Origin: Robertmurraya korlensis
Lineage (GTDB): Bacteria > Bacillota > Bacilli > Bacillales > Cytobacillaceae
DNA length: 64,000 nucleotides
Reading direction: 5' to 3'
Assembly: GCF_023715225.1 (NCBI RefSeq)
Contig: NZ_JAMBNS010000001.1
Span: 496,001-560,000 of the forward strand
Under the pieces are notes generated by a model, which searched no databases, had not been told where the DNA came from, and saw only the letters and a list, made by a program, of their open reading frames with translations. Numbering within the stretch: the first letter of the stretch is position 1; every line of letters starts with the position of its first letter. This document shows, one piece after another, positions 1 through 8,324 of the stretch. The position numbers and the translations under genes were made by a program.

Positions 1-26
1 AATCTTCATACGTTTCAAGAGCTTAA
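1..26 (+). CDS. efp: Elongation factor P, C-terminal end only (partial)
   Basis: The window opens inside a gene. Positions 3-26 read SSYVSRA followed by TAA, which is the C-terminal signature of Bacillus EF-P as I remember it. EF-P relieves ribosome stalling at polyproline stretches. In Bacillus, efp lies just upstream of spoIIIAA, which agrees with the neighbours here, and a terminator-like hairpin follows at once. Only seven codons are visible, so the call rests on this short tail and on gene order. Confidence 0.7.
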
Positions 27-49
27 TCATATACTTTCAATAGCGAATG

Positions 50-77
50 AAAAAGACACTCGAGTGAGTGTCTTTTT
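50..77 (+). terminator. Rho-independent terminator after efp
   Basis: The stem AAGACACTC / GAGTGTCTT with a tiny loop is followed by a run of seven T. It lies 24 bases after the efp stop. An A-run on the left arm means it could also serve the minus-strand SIMPL gene that ends at 81. Confidence 0.8.
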
Positions 78-80
78 TTG

Positions 81-758
81 TTATGAAGTAAATTGGAAGA
101 CAGCCGTAATGGTTGCCTTTACTTGTAGTAATCCTGGTTCTATCGTTGTACTTACTCCTTTTACCATAGGCATCGTAGTATAAAGTGGCTCAGGGATGGT
201 TATAGCACTGCCACCTTCAATAATGAGTATGGGAGGATGATTAAGTTGAACACGTAGGGCTTGAGCAATTGCTGCCGCCTTCTGTGTGGCATCATTAACG
301 GCAAGTGTGAGTGCTTGTTGTTCTTGAATTAAATTATTCTTTGCAGAAAAATTTATCGCTAGTATACTGTTTGCTCCACTTTCTACTGCTTTATCAACAA
401 CCATGCCAATTTGCTCCATATTGGATAAAGTAACAGTTAAACGATGTTCTACTTTATAATTTCTAAACGTTTGTACGCCATCGACAAAGTCGTATTGAGG
501 GAAAATGGAATAATCAGATGTTCTAATTTTTTCTCTCGGAATTTGTAGTGAAAGCAAAGCATCCACAACAGCAGAACTCACTTGTGCATTTTCTCGCTGT
601 GCAGGCACGAGGTCCTTATTCTCCGTAATGATTCCAATAATAACATCGGCCTGGTCAGGCTGAATATCCACCGTTCCTTCTCCTATCACTCTAATTTCAT
701 TTGTACTTGTTGCTCTGGAAGGATAATGGTTCCATACACGCGTGTAATCTTGATACAT
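81..758 (-). CDS. SIMPL domain-containing protein (DUF541)
   Basis: The 225-residue product matches the SIMPL/DUF541 family: an N-terminal strand rich in IRVIGEGTV, a PDQADV motif near residue 35, and alternating beta strands and helices to the end. Relatives include bacterial periplasmic or secreted BP26-like proteins and YggE; their biochemical role is poorly defined. I see no signal peptide, so this copy looks cytoplasmic. The ATG start has a strong AAGGAGGAG site just upstream. It is transcribed against efp and spoIIIA and sits where B. subtilis carries the unrelated small gene yqhV. Function is unknown. Confidence 0.8.
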   Translation of the reverse strand: MYQDYTRVWNHYPSRATSTNEIRVIGEGTVDIQPDQADVIIGIITENKDLVPAQRENAQVSSAVVDALLSLQIPREKIRTSDYSIFPQYDFVDGVQTFRNYKVEHRLTVTLSNMEQIGMVVDKAVESGANSILAINFSAKNNLIQEQQALTLAVNDATQKAAAIAQALRVQLNHPPILIIEGGSAITIPEPLYTTMPMVKGVSTTIEPGLLQVKATITAVFQFTS

Positions 759-848
759 ATCAACTCCTCCTTATTTTTAGTACTTCTCTTTGTAAAATGT
801 ATGCAGTCTAAGGAATAAGATTCTACTCTTAATTATAGAATTCAGGAG

Positions 849-877
849 TCATAAAGTGGCCAAGCAGGCATACAAAT
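849..877 (+). promoter_or_regulatory. Probable SigE promoter of the spoIIIA operon
   Basis: A CATACAAAT -10 element (869-877) is preceded by GTCATAA (849-855) about 13-14 bases upstream. This resembles the SigE pattern of an ATA-containing -35 and CATACA -10. spoIIIA in B. subtilis is transcribed by SigE in the mother cell, so position and sequence agree. The predicted start is near 883, ahead of the AGGAGGT site at 904. Confidence 0.6.
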
Positions 878-917
878 GAATTAATGAGAAAGGTTCTGAT
901 GACAGGAGGTAAAGGTT

Positions 918-1835
918 ATGGAAGAGGTTATTGGTATGTTACCTAAAGCAATTGCCAATCAAATGAATCAACTGTCTCCCTTTCAATTAAATGATATGGA
1001 AGAAATTCGAATTAGAATTGGTCGCCCATTGGAAATCACCTGTGGGGGAAATCCAATCTTTTTATCTTATACGGTAAAAGCAGAAGATGCGATCCAACTG
1101 CTGAATAAGATCAGTCATTTTTCTATCTATACGTTAGAAGAAGAATTAAAAAGAGGATATGTTACGGTGGCAGGCGGTCATCGGGTAGGACTTGCTGGGA
1201 AAGTTATTTTGGAGGCGGGCAAGGTGAAAGCAATTACAGATGTTTCCTCTTTTAACTTTCGTATAGCAAGAGAGAAAATTGGGATTTGTCATAGTCTCCT
1301 CCCGTTTCTATATGAAGGAGATTGGTTGCATACCATGATCATTGGTCCGCCACAGACAGGAAAGACCACGTTAATAAGAGACTTAGCGAGAGTGATTTCA
1401 ACAGGTACAAAAACGATCCCGGCAGCTAAGGTAGGAATTGTTGATGAGCGATCCGAGATTGCTGGAAGTATAAATGGTGTTCCTCAGCTGACATTTGGAC
1501 CGAGAGTAGATGTATTAGATTCTTGTCCAAAAGCGGAAGGAATGATGATGATGATTCGCTCTATGAGCCCTGATGTACTAGTTGTAGATGAAATTGGTAG
1601 GGAAGAGGATGGAGAGGCAATTTTAGAAGCCGTTCATGCAGGGATCTCTCTTTTAACAACGACACATGGTCATTCGTACGCGGATATTTTAAAAAGACCC
1701 ACATTAACACCAATCATCAAGAGTGGAATATTTCAAAGATTTATTGAATTAAGCCGTTTAGAAGGGCCAGGCACGATACTTTCTGTGAAGGATCAACAGG
1801 GTAGGGAAATTGTCAGAAAAGTGAGTGTGACATAA
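918..1835 (+). CDS. spoIIIAA: Stage III sporulation protein AA (ATPase)
   Basis: This 305-residue protein is the ATPase of the SpoIIIA-SpoIIQ channel that links mother cell and forespore during engulfment. It belongs to the secretion-ATPase superfamily. The Walker A motif GPPQTGKTT lies at residues 143-151, and a Walker B-like run ending in VVDEIGREED follows near residue 223. Length is close to the B. subtilis protein (about 307). The start is ATG with AGGAGGT seven bases upstream. It is the first of eight co-oriented spoIIIA genes, and its TAA directly abuts the next ATG, implying translational coupling. Confidence 0.97.
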   Translation: MEEVIGMLPKAIANQMNQLSPFQLNDMEEIRIRIGRPLEITCGGNPIFLSYTVKAEDAIQLLNKISHFSIYTLEEELKRGYVTVAGGHRVGLAGKVILEAGKVKAITDVSSFNFRIAREKIGICHSLLPFLYEGDWLHTMIIGPPQTGKTTLIRDLARVISTGTKTIPAAKVGIVDERSEIAGSINGVPQLTFGPRVDVLDSCPKAEGMMMMIRSMSPDVLVVDEIGREEDGEAILEAVHAGISLLTTTHGHSYADILKRPTLTPIIKSGIFQRFIELSRLEGPGTILSVKDQQGREIVRKVSVT

Positions 1836-2351
1836 ATGATAAAGTTAATCGGAGCCGTTTTTATTATCATTGCTACTACTTGGACGGGCTTTGAAGCCTC
1901 TAGGCATTTAACAGAAAGGCCTCGTCAGCTAAGACAATTAAAGTCAGCTTTACAATCACTCGAGGCTGAAATTATGTATGGTCATACCCCTCTTCATGAA
2001 GCAGCTAGAAGATTAGCTTCACAGCTTTCCAAGCCTCTTTCTTGGTTTTTTGAATCTTTTTCTAAGAAACTAACCAACTCTGAAACTACGGTAAAAGATG
2101 CGTGGGAGGAAAGCCTTCAAGAGGTTTGGAAGCTCACAGCATTAAAACAAGGAGAATATGAGATTATGAAGCAATTTGGGGAGACGCTTGGTAGACATGA
2201 TCGTTTCTCGCAACAAAAACAAATTCGTTTGGCCTTAACTCATCTAGAGCGTGAAGAAGCGGATGCGTTTGATAAGCAATCGAGATATGAAAAGATGATG
2301 AAAAGCTTAGGATTTCTATCAGGTTTACTACTAGTTATTCTACTGATGTAA
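1836..2351 (+). CDS. spoIIIAB: Stage III sporulation protein AB
   Basis: The 171-residue product has a single N-terminal membrane segment (about residues 4-20), a long helical middle rich in charged residues, and a second hydrophobic stretch at the extreme C-terminus. SpoIIIAB resembles GspF-like platform proteins of type II secretion and is thought to interact with the SpoIIIAA ATPase. The ATG follows the spoIIIAA stop with no gap and only a weak ribosome site, so expression is probably coupled. Confidence 0.95.
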   Translation: MIKLIGAVFIIIATTWTGFEASRHLTERPRQLRQLKSALQSLEAEIMYGHTPLHEAARRLASQLSKPLSWFFESFSKKLTNSETTVKDAWEESLQEVWKLTALKQGEYEIMKQFGETLGRHDRFSQQKQIRLALTHLEREEADAFDKQSRYEKMMKSLGFLSGLLLVILLM

Positions 2352-2383
2352 AAAATTGAATGTGGTCTTAGGAGGAAAAGCGA

Positions 2384-2590
2384 ATGGGTCTAGAAGTAGA
2401 TATTATTTTTAAAATAGCTGGAGTAGGTATTGTAGTTGCGTTTTTACACACAATTCTCGATCAAGTTGGAAAGAAAGAGTACGCTCAGTGGGTAACTTTA
2501 TTTGGCTTTATTTATATATTGTTTATGGTTGCTTCAATTGTAGATGACTTATTTCAAAAGATCAAATCAGTGTTCCTATTCCAAGGGTAA
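2384..2590 (+). CDS. spoIIIAC: Stage III sporulation protein AC
   Basis: A 68-residue membrane protein with two hydrophobic helices (roughly 7-28 and 36-57) joined by a short polar loop containing GKKEYAQW. Size and pattern are those of SpoIIIAC, a small integral component of the SpoIIIA channel in the mother-cell membrane. The ATG is preceded by TAGGAGGAAAAG. It lies 32 bases after spoIIIAB and 8 bases before spoIIIAD. Confidence 0.95.
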   Translation: MGLEVDIIFKIAGVGIVVAFLHTILDQVGKKEYAQWVTLFGFIYILFMVASIVDDLFQKIKSVFLFQG

Positions 2591-2598
2591 AGGAGGGT

Positions 2599-2994
2599 TT
2601 GACGATTGAAATTTTAAAAATAGTTGGGTTTGCACTCATTGCTACTTTTTTAGCTCTTGTAGTCAAAGAGCAGAAACCAAATTTCGCCTTTTTGCTAATC
2701 GTATTTGTGGGATGTTCTATCTTTCTCTATCTAATCGATCAAATCTACGCGATTATTCATATGCTTGAAAAAATAGCGATAAATGCAAATGTAAATATCA
2801 TTTATGTAGAAACCATTCTGAAAATCATCGGAATTGCTTATATTGCGGAGTTTGCTTCTCAAATTACAAAGGATGCGGGACAAGCTGCAATCGCCTCGAA
2901 AATTGAGATGGCTGGGAAAATACTAATCCTTGCCATGGCGATTCCCATTTTGACTGTGTTGATAGAAACAATTATTGCATTAATCCCAAATTAG
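2599..2994 (+). CDS. spoIIIAD: Stage III sporulation protein AD
   Basis: This 131-residue integral membrane protein has three or four hydrophobic helices and the conserved centre KIAINANVNIIYVETILKI, characteristic of SpoIIIAD. It is a membrane component of the feeding-tube complex. The start is awkward: the AGGAGGG site (2591-2597) ends one base before the TTG at 2599, whereas an ATT codon two triplets later (2605) is at ideal spacing. I keep TTG but the true initiation codon is uncertain. Confidence 0.93.
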   Translation: MTIEILKIVGFALIATFLALVVKEQKPNFAFLLIVFVGCSIFLYLIDQIYAIIHMLEKIAINANVNIIYVETILKIIGIAYIAEFASQITKDAGQAAIASKIEMAGKILILAMAIPILTVLIETIIALIPN

Positions 2995-3030
2995 TTGAGC
3001 TACTGAACAGAATAAAAGAAGGTGAAAAAG

Positions 3031-4239
3031 TTGAAGCAACTGATCTTCAAAACAATCTCTCTCTTATTTCTCATCCTATTTGTATCTGTCCCAATAAGTA
3101 AGGCGGAGACAAACGAAGAAACGCAATCTTCTTCACAGTCAGTCCTAAATCCTGAACAAATGATGGAAGAACAGCTTGAAGCGTTGGATATCGATGAAAT
3201 GAAGGTGTTTTGGGAAAAGATTACGACAGAATATGGTGGGTTTCTCCCGGAAAGTCAAAAGGGAAGCTTGTACGACTTTATCAAAGGGGACAAGCAATTT
3301 TCCTTAAAAGAGTGGACGAATGGAATAATTAAATTTATATTTCACGAATTTGTTGTGAATGGAAAGCTTCTTGGCACGCTAATATTACTTACCGTGTTCT
3401 CGATGTTTTTGCAAACACTACAAAATTCATTTGAAAAGAGCACAGTTAGTAAAGTAGCCTATGCGATTGTATTCATGGTGTTAATTATTATTGCGCTAAA
3501 TAGTTTTCATATAGCTATCCAATATACAAATGATACGATAACAACTATGATTTCCTTCATCTTAGCGCTAATACCGCTTCTCCTTGCATTAATCGCCTCG
3601 TCGGGGGGGCTTGTATCTGCAGCCTTTTTCCATCCAGTGATTTTATTCCTTATGAATAGCAGTGGAATGTTTATACAATATGTTGTTTTACCACTTCTAT
3701 TTTTAGGAGCAGTACTTAGCATCGTGAGTATTTTATCAGAGCATCACAAAGTGACTCAATTAGGGAACCTGTTAAGAAATTGGAGCATTGGATTATTAGG
3801 GATTTTCCTGACCGTCTTCCTTGGTGTTCTAAGTGTACAAGGAGCTTCAGCGGCTGTGACAGATGGAATTACAATTCGAACAGCGAAATTCATTACCGGT
3901 AATTTTATCCCTGTTATTGGACGAATGTTTACAGATGCCACAGACACGGTAATTAGTGCTTCTCTTTTACTGAAAAATACCGTTGGAATTGCAGGAGTAG
4001 CCATATTACTACTAATTGTCGCTTTTCCAGCGATTAAGATATTAATGATTGCCTTTATTTATAAGTTTGCAGCTGCCGTTTTACAGCCTCTAGGTGGAGG
4101 ACCCGTTATCGCGTGTTTAGAAATCATTAGTAAAAGTATTGTTTTCGTATTTGCTGCTTTAGCGATCGTATCTATGATGTTTTTTCTAAGTTTAACCGTT
4201 GTCATTGCAGCAGGAAACCTTACGATGATGGTTCGTTAG
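3031..4239 (+). CDS. spoIIIAE: Stage III sporulation protein AE
   Basis: This is the large polytopic component of the SpoIIIA channel. It has an N-terminal signal-like helix, an acidic extracytoplasmic region (to about residue 90), then six or more membrane segments in the C-terminal two thirds. Homology covers nearly its full length of about 402 residues. I choose TTG at 3031 because a strong AAGGTGA ribosome site (3019-3025) lies five bases before it; the upstream GTG at 3022 overlaps that site and cannot use it. Confidence 0.94.
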   Translation: MKQLIFKTISLLFLILFVSVPISKAETNEETQSSSQSVLNPEQMMEEQLEALDIDEMKVFWEKITTEYGGFLPESQKGSLYDFIKGDKQFSLKEWTNGIIKFIFHEFVVNGKLLGTLILLTVFSMFLQTLQNSFEKSTVSKVAYAIVFMVLIIIALNSFHIAIQYTNDTITTMISFILALIPLLLALIASSGGLVSAAFFHPVILFLMNSSGMFIQYVVLPLLFLGAVLSIVSILSEHHKVTQLGNLLRNWSIGLLGIFLTVFLGVLSVQGASAAVTDGITIRTAKFITGNFIPVIGRMFTDATDTVISASLLLKNTVGIAGVAILLLIVAFPAIKILMIAFIYKFAAAVLQPLGGGPVIACLEIISKSIVFVFAALAIVSMMFFLSLTVVIAAGNLTMMVR

Positions 4240-4249
4240 GAGGAGTGGA

Positions 4250-4864
4250 ATGGATTTTCTAAAAGATTGGATCACAAATATTATCCTTTTCGTCTTGCTG
4301 GCAACAGTTGTTGATATGCTGCTTCCAAATTCGAATATGCAAAAGTACACCAGGATGGTTACTGGATTATTGCTAATAGCCATTATTCTTTCACCGGTTC
4401 TGAAAATATTATCTAGTGATTTCGAGGCGAGCCTCTCCTCCATCACAGAAGTAGACTCCATTTCAGAAAAAAATATAGAAAATTCAATAGAATTAAAGAA
4501 AAAAGAAATACAAGCCTCTTTTGATGCATATGCTTTAGAAGAAGTGGCTGTCCAATTGAAAAAGGACGTTGAAGAGGAGTTGATGGAACAGTACGGTTTA
4601 GAGATTGCTAGTATCGATCTATCAGTGGATGAAACGAGCAGCGCAACCTTCCCAGACAATCTTCAAGAGATATCTGTTACATTACGTGAATCAACAAAAG
4701 AGGATGTGGTAGAAGTCGTACAAATGGTTGATATTAATACGAACTCACCTCTACCATCTAATTCCGAAAGTGAACAAAACGAAGAACTGTCTTCACTTCT
4801 CTCTGAAAAATGGGATGTAAACAAAGGCGCTGTTGAAATCTTCATAGAAGGGGGGAACAAATAA
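4250..4864 (+). CDS. spoIIIAF: Stage III sporulation protein AF
   Basis: The 204-residue product has two N-terminal membrane helices (about 9-24 and 35-52), followed by a mostly acidic soluble domain with a predicted ring-building beta-alpha fold. SpoIIIAF is one of the extracytoplasmic ring proteins of the SpoIIIA-SpoIIQ complex. The ATG has a TAGGAGGAG site. It ends with TAA directly against the GTG of spoIIIAG. Confidence 0.95.
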   Translation: MDFLKDWITNIILFVLLATVVDMLLPNSNMQKYTRMVTGLLLIAIILSPVLKILSSDFEASLSSITEVDSISEKNIENSIELKKKEIQASFDAYALEEVAVQLKKDVEEELMEQYGLEIASIDLSVDETSSATFPDNLQEISVTLRESTKEDVVEVVQMVDINTNSPLPSNSESEQNEELSSLLSEKWDVNKGAVEIFIEGGNK

Positions 4865-5545
4865 GTGGAAAATGATACAGAAAAAGATAAAGAACCTAAC
4901 AAAGATAAAGGGCCAATTACATTCCTAAAAAAACTATTTAGTAAAGATAGCCCTCCTGAGAAAAAATCTAGTAAATATCAATACTTTTTAATCGTCTTAT
5001 TAATTGGAGCCGCCATTATGTTAGCAAGCAATTTGCTCATAAATCCAAATCCAAGTTCTTCCGCTATTGAAACGGGAGGAAAGGCTGAGGATTCAAGCGA
5101 GGATGTAGAAACATTTGGACAGAAAAAAATTGATGGGAATGAAATCATTGCCGCCTATGAAGATCATTATGAAAATCAATTAAAGGAAACACTTGAGGGA
5201 ATTGTCGGCGTTGGAGAAGTCATTGTAGCAGTAAATGTTGACGCGACTGAGAAAAAAATACTAGAAAAAAATGTGGTTGTTCAGTCCCAAAAAACCGAAG
5301 AGGTTGACCGTGAGGGTGGGCAAAGAACAGTCGAAGACCAATCAAAGGATGAACAGTTAGTGATTATCCGAGATGGGGAAAAAGAGGTTCCTATTGTGAT
5401 AGAAACGAAGAAGCCAGCCATACGCGGTGTCATCGTAATTGCAAAGGGAGCTGATAATATACAAGTAAAAAAATGGATACTTGAGTCCGTTACGAAACTA
5501 TTAGATGTACCGGTTCACCGAGTATCTGTAATGCCTAAAAAATAA
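4865..5545 (+). CDS. spoIIIAG: Stage III sporulation protein AG
   Basis: The 226-residue protein has a short lysine-rich cytoplasmic N-terminus, one membrane segment (about residues 39-56) and an extracytoplasmic domain with the conserved stretch GEVIVAVNVDATEKK and a C-terminal RGVIVIAKGAD motif. SpoIIIAG forms a large ring by stacking of ring-building motifs in the intermembrane space. The start is GTG, fused to the preceding stop, with GGGGGAAC upstream. Confidence 0.95.
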   Translation: MENDTEKDKEPNKDKGPITFLKKLFSKDSPPEKKSSKYQYFLIVLLIGAAIMLASNLLINPNPSSSAIETGGKAEDSSEDVETFGQKKIDGNEIIAAYEDHYENQLKETLEGIVGVGEVIVAVNVDATEKKILEKNVVVQSQKTEEVDREGGQRTVEDQSKDEQLVIIRDGEKEVPIVIETKKPAIRGVIVIAKGADNIQVKKWILESVTKLLDVPVHRVSVMPKK

Positions 5546-5560
5546 AAGGGGGATTTATAG

Positions 5561-6106
5561 ATGTTATTGAAAAAACAAACGGTTTGGTTATTAACAATGC
5601 TTAGCTTAGTTGTTGTATTATCGGTATATTACATTACTTCTCCAGAACAGCAAATGAATAATATGGCTACAGTAGACAAAGAAACAGAGGAAGATTCAAC
5701 AGTAAGTGGAGAAAATAAATCTGAATCTGGTGAATCAGTCATTTCTAGCACGGCTAGCGATGAAATGTTTGAAGCACTACGCCTAGAGCTAGATGAAGAG
5801 AGAAGTAAATTAAAAGAAGAGCTAGAAACGACAGTTGCTTCTACAGATCTACCAACTGAAGACATTAATGCGGCTCTTGATAAAATTAAAGAATTAAATG
5901 ATGTTACTCAAAAAGAAGCGTATCTTGAAACAATGATTGTAGCTATGGACTATGAAGATGCTTTAGTAAGAGTAAACGATGACGAAGTACGTGTCACTGT
6001 AAAAGCAAAAAGCCATTCTCCAGCTGCTGCTAATGAAATTTTAAAGTTAGTTCGCTCTGAATTAGGTGGCTTGAAGCCAGTAGTACAATTCCAAATAAGT
6101 AAATAA
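5561..6106 (+). CDS. spoIIIAH: Stage III sporulation protein AH
   Basis: SpoIIIAH is the mother-cell partner of SpoIIQ across the intermembrane space. The 181-residue product has one membrane helix (about residues 9-25), an acidic linker, and a YscJ/FliF-like C-terminal domain (about 75-181) ending PVVQFQISK. It is shorter than the roughly 218 residues of B. subtilis; the reduction is in the linker between the membrane segment and the conserved domain. It is last in the operon and followed by a strong terminator. Confidence 0.95.
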   Translation: MLLKKQTVWLLTMLSLVVVLSVYYITSPEQQMNNMATVDKETEEDSTVSGENKSESGESVISSTASDEMFEALRLELDEERSKLKEELETTVASTDLPTEDINAALDKIKELNDVTQKEAYLETMIVAMDYEDALVRVNDDEVRVTVKAKSHSPAAANEILKLVRSELGGLKPVVQFQISK

Positions 6107-6110
6107 TAGA

Positions 6111-6140
6111 AAAACGGAAAGCCCGAGTGCTTTCCGTTTT
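6111..6140. terminator. Bidirectional terminator between spoIIIAH and the response regulator
   Basis: A perfect 12-bp stem AAAACGGAAAGC / GCTTTCCGTTTT with a six-base loop. Flanking T on one strand and A on the other let it end both the plus-strand spoIIIA transcript and the minus-strand cassette that stops at 6142. Confidence 0.85.
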
Positions 6141-6141
6141 C

Positions 6142-6783
6142 TTATTCAACTAGCCGATTTTTAACAGCATAAAGGGCTGCTTGGGTACGATCGGCTAAAC
6201 CAAGCTTTGAGAGAAGGTTAGAAACATGGGTTTTGACTGTCTTTTCAGTAATATATAAGCTTGTTGCAATCTCTTTGTTGCTTTTACCTTTGGCAATTTC
6301 TTTTAATACATCCATTTCTCGTTTGGTTAACTCATAAATTGAATGCCGAGATTGGTTTCGATCGATTGATAACTTTGCTAATAAATGACTTGTGGCCTTG
6401 GGATGTATCTGGTTTGTTCCTAGCATCACATTTCGGATCGACTGAACAAGTTCGTCTGGTTGAATATCCTTTAATTGACATCCAGAAGCACCCGCCTCGA
6501 GTGCAGGAATTACATGGTCCTGTTCAGAAAAGCTTGTCAAAATAATGACTTTTATCGTAGGGTACAAGGTTTTTATAATTTTCGTGGCTTCGATTCCATC
6601 CATTTCCGGCATGGAAAGGTCCATTAATATAAGGTCGGGCTCATATCTTTTCGTAAGCTCAATGGCTTCTATTCCGTTAGCTGCTTCGGCCACAATTTCA
6701 ATCTCTTTTTGCGTGCGTAGAAAAAAGACGAGTCCCCGACGAACGACGTGATGATCATCGACAACAAGAATCTTCGTTGTCAT
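6142..6783 (-). CDS. NarL/LuxR-family response regulator
   Basis: The 213-residue protein has a receiver domain (1-120) with acidic residues D9 and D10, phospho-acceptor D55 in MDLSMPEMDG and a conserved K near residue 104, then a LuxR-type helix-turn-helix (about 148-205) with the motif LTKREMDVLKEIAKGKSNKEIA. The ATG has an AAGGAGGGG site. It lies 13 bases after the sensor kinase gene, so the two form a two-component pair. Closest in style to B. subtilis YhcZ / staphylococcal AirR, though I cannot prove orthology. Confidence 0.92.
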   Translation of the reverse strand: MTTKILVVDDHHVVRRGLVFFLRTQKEIEIVAEAANGIEAIELTKRYEPDLILMDLSMPEMDGIEATKIIKTLYPTIKVIILTSFSEQDHVIPALEAGASGCQLKDIQPDELVQSIRNVMLGTNQIHPKATSHLLAKLSIDRNQSRHSIYELTKREMDVLKEIAKGKSNKEIATSLYITEKTVKTHVSNLLSKLGLADRTQAALYAVKNRLVE

Positions 6784-6796
6784 TTAGCACCCCTCC

Positions 6797-7915
6797 TTAA
6801 TGAGGTATTTTGATTTGAATAATTGTACCATTTCCTAGATTACTTTCTAATGAAAATTCTCCCTTAATGGCTTCAGCTCGAAATTGCATACTTTGTAAAC
6901 CTAGAGAAGGTGTTTGGATTCCCTTTTGATATTGAAAGCCAATGCCAAGGTCTTTAATGATGAAAGTGGTTTCCTTTTTGGTTTTTTCCAAATCAATATA
7001 CACAATCGTTGTACCTGCGTGTTTTTTACAATTTGCAAGTGCTTCTTGCCCAATTCTCCACAGTGCTTCTTCGACCTGATTTGAAAAGTGAGGAACACCC
7101 TTCATATTTATATGAACAGTTAGCCCTAGTAGTTGGCCGTATTTTTGAAAGGCGCTCAGCAGCCCATCCTCTAACCCTTGGGGACGTAACTGCCAAATCA
7201 AGGATCTCATTTCCCCAAGTGCATCTTGAGCGAGCTCTTGTATATAGGTGAAGGTATTTTTCATTTCCTCTGTTTTTGTCATTTCTCTTCCTGCTCTTGC
7301 CGTGAGACTTAAAGAAAATAATAATTGATTTACCGAATCATGAAGATCTCGAGCAAGTCGATTTCTCTCGTCATTGAGGGCGGTTTTTTGCTCATGTTCC
7401 ACAAGCTTCATCCTCTTAATGGCAGTACCAATTTGAAAAGCAACGGCTTCAAGTAGGGCTAACTCATCATCCTTGAAAAAGGTTTTAAAGGGAGCGCCCA
7501 CATTTAATAAACCATATCGTTCCTCTCCCGCACGGAGCGGAACAGTAGCGTGATGGGTTAAACCGTTATGATCTCCCATTTTTGCTTCTATTGCTTCCTC
7601 AATTCTTTGGCACTCAATAATATTGGTTGCTTTTGTTAATTTCTGATGATGATAACGATTAACACACCAGCACGAACCCTTGCACATTCTCAGGTTCTGT
7701 TCATACGAAAGAGCAGGAGGGAGGGCTTCATGTGCGACAAGTTGATGGGAGCCTTTTTCATCAATAAAAAAGATCCAACCGGTTTGAAGTCCTGTTATAT
7801 CCAATAGCTTTTTTAGGACTTGAGATAGAACATGATACAATTCAGTCCCCTCGTTTAACATTTCAGCAATTTCTTTAAGTATCTTCATTTCTCTATATCT
7901 AGAACTCTCTCCCAT
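6797..7915 (-). CDS. GAF-domain sensor histidine kinase with a four-cysteine cluster
   Basis: A soluble sensor kinase without membrane segments. An N-terminal GAF domain (about 15-170) holds C78, C82, C84 and C102 in a C-X3-C-X-C-X17-C arrangement, followed by a HisKA_3 dimerisation helix with H192 in ARDLHDSVNQ and an HATPase_c domain to the end. Cysteine-bearing kinases of this build (AirS/YhcY type) bind a [2Fe-2S] cluster and sense oxygen or redox state. I choose ATG at 7915, five bases after AGGGTGG, rather than the TTG at 7930. It probably phosphorylates the regulator that follows. Confidence 0.9.
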   Translation of the reverse strand: MGESSRYREMKILKEIAEMLNEGTELYHVLSQVLKKLLDITGLQTGWIFFIDEKGSHQLVAHEALPPALSYEQNLRMCKGSCWCVNRYHHQKLTKATNIIECQRIEEAIEAKMGDHNGLTHHATVPLRAGEERYGLLNVGAPFKTFFKDDELALLEAVAFQIGTAIKRMKLVEHEQKTALNDERNRLARDLHDSVNQLLFSLSLTARAGREMTKTEEMKNTFTYIQELAQDALGEMRSLIWQLRPQGLEDGLLSAFQKYGQLLGLTVHINMKGVPHFSNQVEEALWRIGQEALANCKKHAGTTIVYIDLEKTKKETTFIIKDLGIGFQYQKGIQTPSLGLQSMQFRAEAIKGEFSLESNLGNGTIIQIKIPH

Positions 7916-7955
7916 CAGGACCACCCTCAAACAATAGAAATTTAGTATGTTGATA

Positions 7956-8312
7956 CTATCTCAAACTCATTTGTAAAAATTCAATCGTTTCATTAGAGGG
8001 TCCTGTCACAAATGCAGTTTTCCAACCGATTTCCAACTCGTATGGACCCTCCACTATACAGTAATCGTATTCTTTACAACGAAGAAGGACCTCAGTTATA
8101 CAAGGAACTTCGAAGCAAATATGCGTATGTGAAACTTTATTTACATGATCACCGAGAAAAAGTTCCAAGCGAACATCTTCTAACCGTAAAAAAACAATCT
8201 CTTCTTCCATAAATTTTACCTTTTTTTCTATCTGAAAATGAAGTGCCTTTTTATAAAAAGATATGGATTTCTCCATATCTTTTACTTCAATCCCATAATG
8301 ATGGACTCGCAA
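7956..8312 (-). CDS. VOC-family (glyoxalase/bleomycin-resistance fold) protein
   Basis: A 118-residue single-module vicinal oxygen chelate protein: it begins RVHHYGIEVKDMEKSISFYKKAL, which holds the usual first metal-ligand histidine and the SxxFYxxxL helix, and it retains SHTHICFEV in the second half with an E near the end (TIEFLQ). Metal-dependent lyase, isomerase and dioxygenase activities all occur in the family, so the reaction cannot be assigned. The TTG start is seven bases after AGGAGGT. It lies between the QueA-like gene and the kinase. Confidence 0.85.
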   Translation of the reverse strand: MRVHHYGIEVKDMEKSISFYKKALHFQIEKKVKFMEEEIVFLRLEDVRLELFLGDHVNKVSHTHICFEVPCITEVLLRCKEYDYCIVEGPYELEIGWKTAFVTGPSNETIEFLQMSLR

Positions 8313-8324
8313 GCAGACTACCTC

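Noticed and set aside
582-818. 78-codon plus-strand frame opposite the SIMPL gene
   Set aside because: It lies antisense to a well-supported gene and has no ribosome site or family features.
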